Below are positions 30,720 to 40,600 of a stretch of DNA of 45,435 bases, piece by piece; the first letter of the stretch is position 1; each line of letters starts with the position of its first letter. The position numbers and the translations under genes are program-made. The notes below the pieces were generated by a model, which made no database searches, was not told the DNA's origin, and saw only the letters and a program-made list of their open reading frames with translations. The stretch is from an uncultured Porphyromonadaceae bacterium. Its GTDB lineage: Bacteria; Bacteroidota; Bacteroidia; Bacteroidales; Muribaculaceae. The stretch lies in contig CALAVE010000076.1 of the NCBI GenBank assembly GCA_937892215.1, positions 1 through 45,435 on the forward strand, read 5' to 3'.

Positions 30720-32927
30720 TTGAGTAACATCGAACTTAACATTATTACTGTGCGCATTAAGAAGTTTAACAGAAAAGCATCGGGATTTTACGTTGTGGTA
30801 GTGGCTGTTCTGCTGCTGGAAATTATTTTAGTGGCCCAACTCTATTACACCAGGCGCATGATGGAGGACGAACTGGAGCGTCATGCCGAAAGTGAACTCA
30901 CTATGAAGGCCATTCTGGTAAAGAGCATGCTCAACGTCACACAAAACATACTTTCAGACCATCAGGGAGACCTGAGGCGGCACATTCATCAGCCCGACAC
31001 CATGTTCCGCGTGGTTCGTTCGCTGGTGGATGCGAACCCTTATCTGAATGGCGGTTGGGTGGCCTTCGCTCCGGGATTCTATCCACAGAAAGGCCGACTT
31101 TTTGAGCCCTACGCAATGCGAGTGGGCGATGAAATCAAGGTGGTGCAACTTGCTAATGCCGAGCACGACTATACGAAAAACAAGTTTTACGAGGAAACGG
31201 CGCTCAAAAAAGATTTCTACTGGACTCAGCCCTACCTCGACAGCGATGGCACTGGAGCGAAGGTAATCACCTGCAACCTGCCGTTCTATGACTTGCGCGA
31301 CAGCCTGCAGGGCATTATGGGAGTGGACCTTTCGCTCGGGTGGCTAGCCGACACGCTCAACGTTCGCCACCTATACCCGTCCTCATTTCTGATGTTGTTC
31401 ACGGAAGACGGCGAGGTGATATCTTCGCCTCCCTCCAAGCATGACAAGTATGGTGATGCCGACGAAGTGGCCGCGCTGTTCAGCGACAGCACGGTGACTC
31501 GCGTGAGCAGCAATAGCGGCAGGAGTGAAGTTATGGAATTCAAGTCGATTGCCACCGGAGACCAAGCCTATGTGTATTATGCCGTTATGCGCGGTGAACC
31601 GCGCTGGCGGATTGCAGTGGTTTGCTACGACGATGAGGTGTACTCAAAATTATACAAACTGGGATATAACCTGCTGTTTCTGAATCTTCTCGCCGTTGCC
31701 ATAATGGCCTTCATACTAATCAGGTTCATGAGGAACCTGCGTCGCCTGAGCCAGGCGCGACTTGAGCAAGAACTGGTCAACAACGAACTGTCGGTGGCGC
31801 AGAAAATACAGAACGCTATTCTGCCCAAGGCTCTCTCCGGCCTCGAAAACGCTGATGTGGCCGGTAGCATTACTCCGGCCAAGCAGGTGGGCGGCGACCT
31901 TTACGACTTCTTTGTGCGCAACGAGAAACTTTTCTTCTGCATAGGTGACGTGAGCGGCAAGGGAATACCGTCGGCACTGATTATGTCGGTTACCGAGTCG
32001 CTGTTCCGTCAGGCCGCTGAGCGCGAGAGCAATCCTGCGCATATAATGGCCGACCTCAACCGTGCTATATGCCGGAACAATCAGACCAATATGTTCGTTA
32101 CCATGCTAATAGGTGTGCTGGACCTGCCCACTGGACATCTGCGTTACTGCAATGCCGGGCACGACCTGCCGCTGCTGCTCACCGACACGGTAACCACGCT
32201 CAGTGCCGATGCCAATCTGCCGCTGGGAGTGTTTGAGAGCACCAAGTACGAGATGCAGGAAACACATGTGGCACCGGGCACGGCAATATTCCTCTATACC
32301 GACGGGCTCACCGAGGCCATCAACGTGGTGCGTTGTCAGTTGGGCCTGGACCGCGTGAAGAGCGCCATTGCCGCATCGTCCCACAAGACGATGGAAGAAA
32401 TGCTCCGGTATATGCTCAATGCGGTTCATGAGTTTGTGGGCGAAGCCGAACAGAGCGACGACCTTACGATGCTCGCAATCAGATATATCGGCGGCAATGA
32501 AGCATCGCTGCTTTTCAAGGAAGACATTACCCTGCCTAACGACGTGAAGCACGTGCCGCAACTCACCGAGTTCGTTGAGAGCGTGGCCCAGAAGTCGGGA
32601 TGCGATACAGCCACGGCCATGCAAGTGAAACTTGCAGTGGAAGAGGCTGTGGTGAACTGCATGAACTACGCGTACCCGGCCGGACATGTGGGCAACGTGG
32701 ACGTGAGCGCCGGTGCCGACGGCAAGCACCTTGTTTTCGTCATCACCGACTCAGGAGTAGCCTTCGACCCCACTGAGGCATCGCGCGCCGACACGTCGCT
32801 CTCGGCAATCGACCGCCCGATAGGCGGGCTGGGAATCCTGCTGGTGCGCGAACTGATGGACTCGGTGAACTATGAGCGGACCGACGGCAAAAATGTGCTC
32901 ACGCTGAAAAAGATACTCAAACAATAA
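30720..32927 (+). CDS. Membrane sensor / PP2C (SpoIIE-RsbU) phosphatase / HATPase fusion
   Basis: The 735-residue protein has a transmembrane helix at about 22-44, a periplasmic Cache-like sensor domain (about 50-300; AFAPGF, YWTQPYLDSDGTG, GIMGVDLSLGWL) and a second helix at about 317-338. A coiled linker leads to a PP2C phosphatase domain with its metal Asp residues in GGDLYDFF (D393) and GDVSGKGIP (D410). The C-terminus is an RsbW-like HATPase (LAVEEAVVNCMNYAYP, N-box at about 640-650; PIGGLGILLVREL). One protein thus carries both the phosphatase and the kinase of a partner-switching system, acting on a STAS protein like the one encoded next. An extracellular signal would control the output. 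The start is TTG. Confidence 0.88.
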   Translation: MSNIELNIITVRIKKFNRKASGFYVVVVAVLLLEIILVAQLYYTRRMMEDELERHAESELTMKAILVKSMLNVTQNILSDHQGDLRRHIHQPDTMFRVVRSLVDANPYLNGGWVAFAPGFYPQKGRLFEPYAMRVGDEIKVVQLANAEHDYTKNKFYEETALKKDFYWTQPYLDSDGTGAKVITCNLPFYDLRDSLQGIMGVDLSLGWLADTLNVRHLYPSSFLMLFTEDGEVISSPPSKHDKYGDADEVAALFSDSTVTRVSSNSGRSEVMEFKSIATGDQAYVYYAVMRGEPRWRIAVVCYDDEVYSKLYKLGYNLLFLNLLAVAIMAFILIRFMRNLRRLSQARLEQELVNNELSVAQKIQNAILPKALSGLENADVAGSITPAKQVGGDLYDFFVRNEKLFFCIGDVSGKGIPSALIMSVTESLFRQAAERESNPAHIMADLNRAICRNNQTNMFVTMLIGVLDLPTGHLRYCNAGHDLPLLLTDTVTTLSADANLPLGVFESTKYEMQETHVAPGTAIFLYTDGLTEAINVVRCQLGLDRVKSAIAASSHKTMEEMLRYMLNAVHEFVGEAEQSDDLTMLAIRYIGGNEASLLFKEDITLPNDVKHVPQLTEFVESVAQKSGCDTATAMQVKLAVEEAVVNCMNYAYPAGHVGNVDVSAGADGKHLVFVITDSGVAFDPTEASRADTSLSAIDRPIGGLGILLVRELMDSVNYERTDGKNVLTLKKILKQ

Positions 32928-32951
32928 GAAAACACTATAAATTCTATTGAT

Positions 32952-33257
32952 ATGGAAACCAATATTCAGAAAACCGACGGAAAAATCATTGCCACTCTTG
33001 TGGGTGAACTTAACACTGCCGCCGCGGTGGAGGTGGAGCAGGCACTGCAACCGCTCTACGAGGCTAAGGGTGAAGAAATCGTGATAGAATGTGAAGGCTT
33101 GGAGTATATCTCCTCCAGCGGCCTGCGCATACTGCTGGGCATCCTCAAGAACGCTCTTGCCAACGGCGGCTCGGTGGTGATGCGTCACGTGAACGACGAC
33201 ATCAAGAACGTGTTCAAACTCACCGGCTTCATCAGCCTGTTCAAGTTCGAGGATTAA
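32952..33257 (+). CDS. STAS-domain anti-anti-sigma-factor-type protein
   Basis: The protein has 101 residues and is a single STAS domain. IIATLVGELNTAAAVEVEQAL, IVIECEGLEYISSSGLRILLGIL and a C-terminal MRHVNDDIKNVFKLTGF match SpoIIAA/RsbV. The phosphorylation site is S55, or a neighbour, in YISSSGLR. It would be phosphorylated by the HATPase domain and dephosphorylated by the PP2C domain of the protein encoded 24 bases upstream. Bacteroidota lack SigB, so its effector is unknown. Candidates are a sigma or anti-sigma pair elsewhere, or an enzyme of this operon. Confidence 0.9.
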   Translation: METNIQKTDGKIIATLVGELNTAAAVEVEQALQPLYEAKGEEIVIECEGLEYISSSGLRILLGILKNALANGGSVVMRHVNDDIKNVFKLTGFISLFKFED

Positions 33258-33284
33258 TTCACTTGTAATAAGGCTATTGGCTCT

Positions 33285-34616
33285 ATGAAGAGAAGATTTA
33301 TTCCGCTTATCGCGGCACTCTGTGTTTGCGGCTCGCTTTCGGCTGCCGATGATGTAGCCACTGTTGCCCCCGACACCACTCCGCCTAACCAGAGTTTTGA
33401 GCTCGGGCTGCAACTTATGACCCGTGGCGAAATTCGCAGGGGAGGATTGCCCAACGTATCCGGCGTGCGTCAGGATAAGGCAAATTTTATCTTTGAGCGT
33501 ACCCGACTCTCGATAGATTACTCCTACAAGTGGCTAAGCCTGCGATTTACCCCGCAGCACACCGGCGTGTGGGGCCAGAAAGGCGGCGGAACACTGGGGG
33601 TGTATGAGGCGTGGGCGAAACTCACCGCCCCCAACGGCCTTTTTGCGCAAGTGGGCCGGCAGGCTCTCAGTTACGACGACGAGCGAATCCTGGGAAGTAA
33701 CGACTGGGCCATGCTTCCGCTTGCCCACGATGCCCTCCGAATAGGGTATGAGGGGCATAACCACAAGGTACATGCCATTGTTACCTATAACCAGAAGGCC
33801 GAGAATATGAACGGCGGCACCACCTACCGCTCCGACGAGGGGGCGTATCCGCACAAGACGCTGCAGACGCTGTGGTATCACTACGACGTGCCGACATTCC
33901 CGCTCTCGGCATCGTTTCTGGTAATGAACGTGGGAGTGGAGCCACAGGGCGAAGAGGAGGCCAAGATTCGTTATCAGCAACTCTTCGGTGGCTATGTGTC
34001 TTATTCTCCTGACCGGTGGAAGGCCGAGGGTGCCTACTACCACCAGACAGGAAAAGACGAGTTCGGTATCCCCATCAGCGCATTTATGGGCAGTGCCAAG
34101 GTTACCTTCACTCCGTCGCCGGTGGGACGCGTGTCGGTGGGCTACGACTACCTTAGTGGTGACGACAATCCGGTGGTGCCGCAAGTGGGCGCAATAGGAC
34201 TGGTGCGGCGCACTAAAGTGCGCGGATTCAGCACCGTCTATGGTTCGCACCACAAGTTCTACGGAGCCATGGACTTCTTCTATTTCAGTGCTTACTACGG
34301 AGGTTATACTCCAGGTCTGCAGAATCTGTATGTGTGCGGAGATTATTCACCGGTGAGGAATCTCACGCTCACAGCCGGCTATCATTATCTGGCCGTGGCC
34401 AGCAAGATTCAGGATGCCGACCGCACCCTCGGGCATGAATTGGAACTTTCGGCTTCTTACAACGTCATGAAATTTGTGAGGCTCAGTGCCGGTTACTCCT
34501 TCATGCATGGCACGCACACCCTTGAGCGCCTTCAGCAGGTGGAGGGCAAGAATAAGCTTCACTGGGGATGGATAATGCTAAGTGTCACCCCACGTATCTT
34601 CAGCAAGAAATGGTAA
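33285..34616 (+). CDS. Outer-membrane porin of alginate-export type
   Basis: The protein has 443 residues. A Sec signal (MKRRFIPLIAALCVCGSLSAAD) precedes a beta-strand-rich body with the alginate_export/AlgE-like features: FIFERTRLSIDYSYKWLSLRF, GQKGGGTLGVYEAWAKLTAPNGLFAQVGRQALSYDDERILGSNDW, and SVGYDYLSGDDNP. A large barrel of 14-18 strands that passes a solute through the outer membrane is expected. It lies 18 bases before the NRPS gene and 27 after the STAS gene, so it could export the peptide product or import a precursor. Confidence 0.8.
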   Translation: MKRRFIPLIAALCVCGSLSAADDVATVAPDTTPPNQSFELGLQLMTRGEIRRGGLPNVSGVRQDKANFIFERTRLSIDYSYKWLSLRFTPQHTGVWGQKGGGTLGVYEAWAKLTAPNGLFAQVGRQALSYDDERILGSNDWAMLPLAHDALRIGYEGHNHKVHAIVTYNQKAENMNGGTTYRSDEGAYPHKTLQTLWYHYDVPTFPLSASFLVMNVGVEPQGEEEAKIRYQQLFGGYVSYSPDRWKAEGAYYHQTGKDEFGIPISAFMGSAKVTFTPSPVGRVSVGYDYLSGDDNPVVPQVGAIGLVRRTKVRGFSTVYGSHHKFYGAMDFFYFSAYYGGYTPGLQNLYVCGDYSPVRNLTLTAGYHYLAVASKIQDADRTLGHELELSASYNVMKFVRLSAGYSFMHGTHTLERLQQVEGKNKLHWGWIMLSVTPRIFSKKW

Positions 34617-34634
34617 ACAAACAAAAAATATAAT

Positions 34635-37600
34635 ATGAAACTTTCCGGACCACTATCCAAATCTCAGTTAGGTATATACGTAGAGTGCCTGGACCATCAG
34701 GGCGAACCATTCTACAATCTGCCGTATATCTACACGCTTTCAGGCTCGTTAAGTGCTGAGCGCCTATGCCTTGCCATTGAGGCCGCCGTTAAGGCACACC
34801 CCACTCTCTTCACGCGCATAGGTGTGGATGCCGACGGCGCGCCCATCCAGTGCATTGATGCGGAGAACGAAACTTTCTCGGTGCACCCCGAGGCTATCAC
34901 CGACATCGACTCAGTTAAGGCGACTCTGATTCAGCCTTTCGACCTGCAGGGCGGGCGACTGTTCCGCATCCGACTGTTCTCCGACGGCAGCCGTTTTCAC
35001 CTTTTCGTTGACTATCACCATATCATAGTGGACGGAACCTCCATGACCCTGCTACTGCACGACATGGAGCGCGCCTATATGGGACAGCCTCTTGAGCCGG
35101 AGCAGATGACTATGCTGGAAGTGGCGGCCGAGGAAGACGCGCTGAGGCAGACTCCCGCGCTGGAGCAGGGACGCGAGTGGTACGCGTCACAGTTTGCCTG
35201 CGACGACACTTTTACACAGATTCTGCCCGACCTTGAAGAACCCGAACACAGCGAGGACAACCGTTTGCTTATTCTCACGCCCACTATGGCTGAGGTGGAG
35301 GCGTTCTGCAAGCCGCAAGGGGTGTATCGCAGCACTCTGTTCACAGCGGCGTTCTCACTGCTGCTCGCCAAGTTCTGCAACGAGCAGGAGTCGCTCTTCA
35401 CCACTGTGTATAACGGCCGTGCCGACAAGCGGCGCGAGCACACTGTGGGCATGATGGTGCAGACCCTGCCTGTGTATGCCAAGTTTACCGAGCAGACCGC
35501 AGTAGCCGACTATCTGCGTGCATCACAGACCCAGATGAGTGGGTGTCGCGAGCATAGCGCCTACACATTCAGCGACGTGATGACCGACCTGAAACTGCAG
35601 TCGAATGCCATGTTTGCATGGCACGGCAATTTGTTCGCCGACGAGACTTTCGCCGGCGAGCCCATGACTACTGAGAGGCTCGGCAACAGCACCCTCAACG
35701 CCTCGTTCTACCTGAAAGTGTTTATACGCAACGGCAAGGTCTTTGCTAAGGCCGAATACAACGCCAATGAATATTCGGGCGAACTCGTGGAGCAACTGCT
35801 GCAAAGTTACGATGCTGTGGTTTCCGGAATGATTACGGAGCCACTGCTGGGCGACATCAATATCGCCGGTGAGGCTCAGATTCCCTTGCTCGACGGATTC
35901 AACCATAACGATTGTGATTACGACGATTCGCAGACCATAGTGTCGCTGTTCCGCCGTCAGGTGGCCGCCACACCACAGTCCTCAGCCGTAGTTTTCAAGG
36001 ACAAATCCTTCACTTATGCGCAGGTGGATGCCATAAGCGAGAGCATTGCCCACTACATCGCTTCGCTGGGACTTGGTGCCGAGGATGTGGTGTCGGTGCT
36101 CATTCCGCGTTCTGAATGGATGGTGATTGCTTCACTGGGAGTGCTCAAGGCCGGATGCGCCTATCAGCCGCTCGACCCCACCTATCCGCAAGAGCGACTC
36201 AATTTCATGATGAAAGATGCCGGCGCACGTTTGCTCATTGCCGATGAGCAGTTGCGCCCGCTGGTTAACGAATACGAGGGTAATGTGCTGTTTACTAAGG
36301 ATATCGACGGCCTGCCCGCATTAGATGCGCCTCTCTGTGCCCCCACGCCTCAGAGCCTGTTCATCTTGCTCTACACGTCGGGCTCCACCGGTGTGCCCAA
36401 GGGTTGCCAACTCACTCACGGCAATCTTGTGGCCTTCTGCAACTGGTATTGGGGTTATTACGGCTTGAGCCCGGAGTGCAAAGTGGCTGCATACGCCAGT
36501 TACGGCTTCGACGCTTGCATGATGGACTTGTATCCTGCACTCACCTGTGGAGCCGCTGTTCATATAGTACCCGAAGAGTTGAGGCTCGACCTGGTGGAAC
36601 TCAACGCCTACTTTGAGCGCAACGGCATCACTCACTCGTTCATGACCACGCAGGTGGGATATCAGTTCGCAACCGGTATCGACAACCATTCGCTCCGCTA
36701 TCTGTCGGCGGGAGGCGAGAAACTGGCTTCGCTCAATCCTCCGCAAGACTATACGTTTGTCAACGTTTATGGTCCCACAGAATGTACCATCTTTATCACC
36801 TGTTACTCGGTGGCTCGGAAGATGAAGGAGATTCCCATTGGCAAGCCGCTTCACAATGTGCGCCTTTACGTGGTGGACGCGCGTGGACACCGACTGCCCA
36901 TAGGCGCCGCAGGCGAACTCTGGGTGGCCGGCCCGCAGGTGAGCCGTGGCTATCTTAACCGCCCCGAAAAGTCGGCTGAGGTGTTCATCGCCAATCCATT
37001 CACCACGGAGGAAAAATATGCGCGAATTTATCGCACAGGCGACATCGTGCGCTATTTGCCAAGCGGCGACATCCAGTTTGTGGGGCGCCGCGACGGTCAG
37101 GTGAAAATACGCGGTTTCCGCATCGAACTGAAAGAGGTGGAAGGCATCATCCGTGAGTTCCCGGGCATTAAGGATGCCACGGTTCAGGCCTTCGACGAGG
37201 AGGGCGGCGGCAAGTTTATCGCCGCGTACGTGGTGAGCGACACCCAAATTGACATCGACGCCCTGAACCAATTCATACTGGACGAGAAACCGCCCTACAT
37301 GGTGCCGGCAGTTACCATGCAGATTGAGGCAATACCGCTTAACCAGAACCAGAAGGTGAACAAGCGAGCACTGCCCAAGCCCCAGAAGAAGGCCGAGGCG
37401 GTGCAGGACGTGAACACACCTATGAACGTGCTGGAAGTGGAACTTCACGGCATGGTGGCCGCGATAGTGGGGCATACTAATTTCGGCATCACCACCGTGC
37501 TGGGATATGCCGGACTTACATCAATATCTTCCATAAGGCTTGCAGTGCAGGTCAACAAGCGCTTCGGCGTGGCTCTGGATTCTAAGTCGCTGGTCAAGGC

Positions 37601-40600
37601 CGGCACGTTACAGACCATAGAGAACGCCATAATCACATCGCTGCTCACGGCCGACAAGCCGTCGCATGAGATTGCCGCCGCGAAGGATGAAACACCGCAG
37701 AGTGTGCCGCTGTCGTACGCGCAGACGGGCGTTTACTTCGAGTGCCTGAAGAATCCCACTTCCACCATCTACAACATCCCTTATCTGCTCACTTTCCCCC
37801 AGGGAACCGACGCTCACACGCTGGCTCAGGTGGTGAAATGCGCCGTGAAGTGCCATCCCGAACTTTGCGTGGCTTTCTCAACTCAGGGCGACACCATAGT
37901 GCAAACTTTGCTTGCCGATGAAGTGGCCGACGTGCCGGTAACTGAGATGAGCGAGGAGCAACTGCTGCGATACAAGGATGAGTTTGTGCAGCCGTTCAAC
38001 TTGCAGAAGGCTCCACTCTATCGTGCCGAGGTGGTGCGTACCCCCGAAGGTGTACACCTGCTGCTCGACGTGCACCACCTGGTGTTCGACGGCGGCTCGG
38101 CCGATTTGCTCCTGCATCAGATATGCTCGGCATTAGAGGGCGTAACCCCCGAGGCAGAGAATTATACTTATTTCAATTTCGTGACCGACCAGCAGAAGGC
38201 TGCCGAAGGCGACGACTTCAAGGCCGCTGAGCAATTCTTCAGTCAGAAACTGGCCACCTGTGAGGGCGCGAGCGAGATCCCTGCCGATCAGCCCAAGAGT
38301 GGCGAGCCCGGATTCATAGGCGAGGCCGTGTGCGAGGCCGATTACGACAAAATAGGCGAATTTTGTCGCCGTGAGGAAATCACTCCGGCTCATCTGTTCC
38401 TTGCTGCCACATCCTACGTGGTGTCGCGATATACCAACAATCGCGACGTGTATCTGTGCACCGTGAGCAGCGGACGCAGCAACCTCAAGATTGCCGACAC
38501 CGTGGGCATGTTTGTCAACACGCTGGCGCTGGCGCTTAGCGTGGATGATGTGACCGTGGGCGAGTTCCTGCGTCAGGCAAGCGACACGTTCAACCGGACG
38601 CTTCGCCACGAGGATTATCCGTTTGCACGCATAGCGGCCGACTACGACTTCCGCCCCGCCATAGCCTACGCATACCAGGTGGGCGTTCTCTCGCGGTACA
38701 AGGTGGATGGCAAGCCGGTGAAGCAGGAATTGCTGGAACTGAACGTGCCCAAATTTAAGATTAACATCAAGATAGAGACACGCGGTGTGGTGGTGCAGTA
38801 CGACGATTCGCTCTACACCGGGAAGCTGGCCACTTCACTGGCACAGAGCATCGTAGCCGTGGCTGAGCGCATGATTGCCGCTCCCAGTGTGAAGGTTCGC
38901 TCGCTCTCAATCGTGAGCACCGACCAAGAGAAGGAGTTGGCTCGCCTGCGCCAAGTGGCCACCGGCGACGCTCCGTTCCGCTTCTTCCACGATTGCATAG
39001 GCCACTTTGCCGCACTTCAGCCTGAACATGAGGCACTTGTGGCGTGTGATGCTTCGTTCACTTACAAGGAGATGCACATAGTCACCGACCGCATTGCGGC
39101 CGCCCTGCAACGTCGTGGAGTGCGTGAGCGCGACCGAGTGGCGTTGCTGTTGCCGCGCACCAGCCGACTGATTCTGTCGCTCTTCGGAGTGCTCAAGGCC
39201 GGTGCGGCCTATATCCCCTGCGACCCCGATTATCCGGCCGACCGTGTGAAACTGATTCTGGAGGACAGTGAGGCGAGTTACATTATAACTACGGCCGACC
39301 GCCTCGATTCGGTTCCTGCCGGCAAGGCTATCGACGTGGAAACGCTCATCGCTTCGGAGGATGCAGTTCCCACCGTGGGCTCGCTCACCCCCGACGACCT
39401 GGCATATCTTATCTATACCAGCGGTTCCACCGGCCGCCCCAAGGGCGTGATGCTTCGCCATGAGGGAATCTGCAACTACCTCTACGGACATCCGGCCAAC
39501 GTGTTTGCCAACGGCGTTATGACCGATGCCCGGCGCATACTGAGCGTAACCACCATCTCGTTCGACGCGGCTCTGCAAGACATAGGTACGGCGTTCTACA
39601 ACGGTAAAACGCTGGTGGTTGCCACTGAGGAGCAGGCTAATAACCCGCTGGACCTGGCACGGCTGATTAAAGAGCAACAGGTGAACATGGTTTCGGGCAC
39701 TCCGTCGCGCTGGCAGACGTGGCTCACCAGCAGCGACTTCTGCGATGCCATCAGTCATGTGGACATCTGCCGCGCCGGTGGCGAGAAGTTCTCCGACCAG
39801 TTGCTCAGTCAGTTGCGCGGCGTGACCAAGGCCAGAATATTCAACTGCTACGGTCCCACCGAGATAACCGTGGCTTCGAACAATAAGGAACTCACCCATG
39901 CCGAGCAGGTTACTGTGGGTAAGCCGCAACTCAACGTCACTGAGTTTATCGTGGATGCCGACGGCAACGAATTGCCCGTTGGCGTGGTGGGTGAACTCTA
40001 CATTGGCGGCCGTGGCGTGGCCCGTGGCTACAACAACCTGGACGAGATGACGCGCGAACGCTTTGTGGATTATCACGGAATGCGTGTGTATCGCTCAGGC
40101 GACTACGCCCGCTGGCTGCCCGACGGCGACGTGGTGATTCTGGGACGTACCGACCACCAGATAAAACTGCGCGGACTGCGCATAGAACTTGGCGAGATTG
40201 AGAATGTGATGCTGCGTGTCAGCGGCGTGAAGAAAGTGGTGATTCTTATCCGTAAGATTAACGAGAAAGAGCATCTGTGCGCCTACTACACCGCCGACCA
40301 CGAAATCGCCCCCGACGCTCTAAAGGCCGAGATTTCGCGTAGCCTTACCGCCTACATGGTGCCCACGGCGTATCTGCAACTGCCCGAAATGCCCATGACC
40401 CCCAACGGCAAGACCGATGTCAAGGCTTTGCCTGAACCGCAACTGGCCGTCACATCGGCTTATGAGGAGCCGGTGAATGACACAGAACGGACTTTCTGCG
40501 ACATTTTCGCCTCAATCCTGCAGATGGACAAGGTGGGTGCCACCGACAATTTCTTTGAACTGGGCGGAACGTCGCTTGTGGTTACACGCGTAATCATCGA

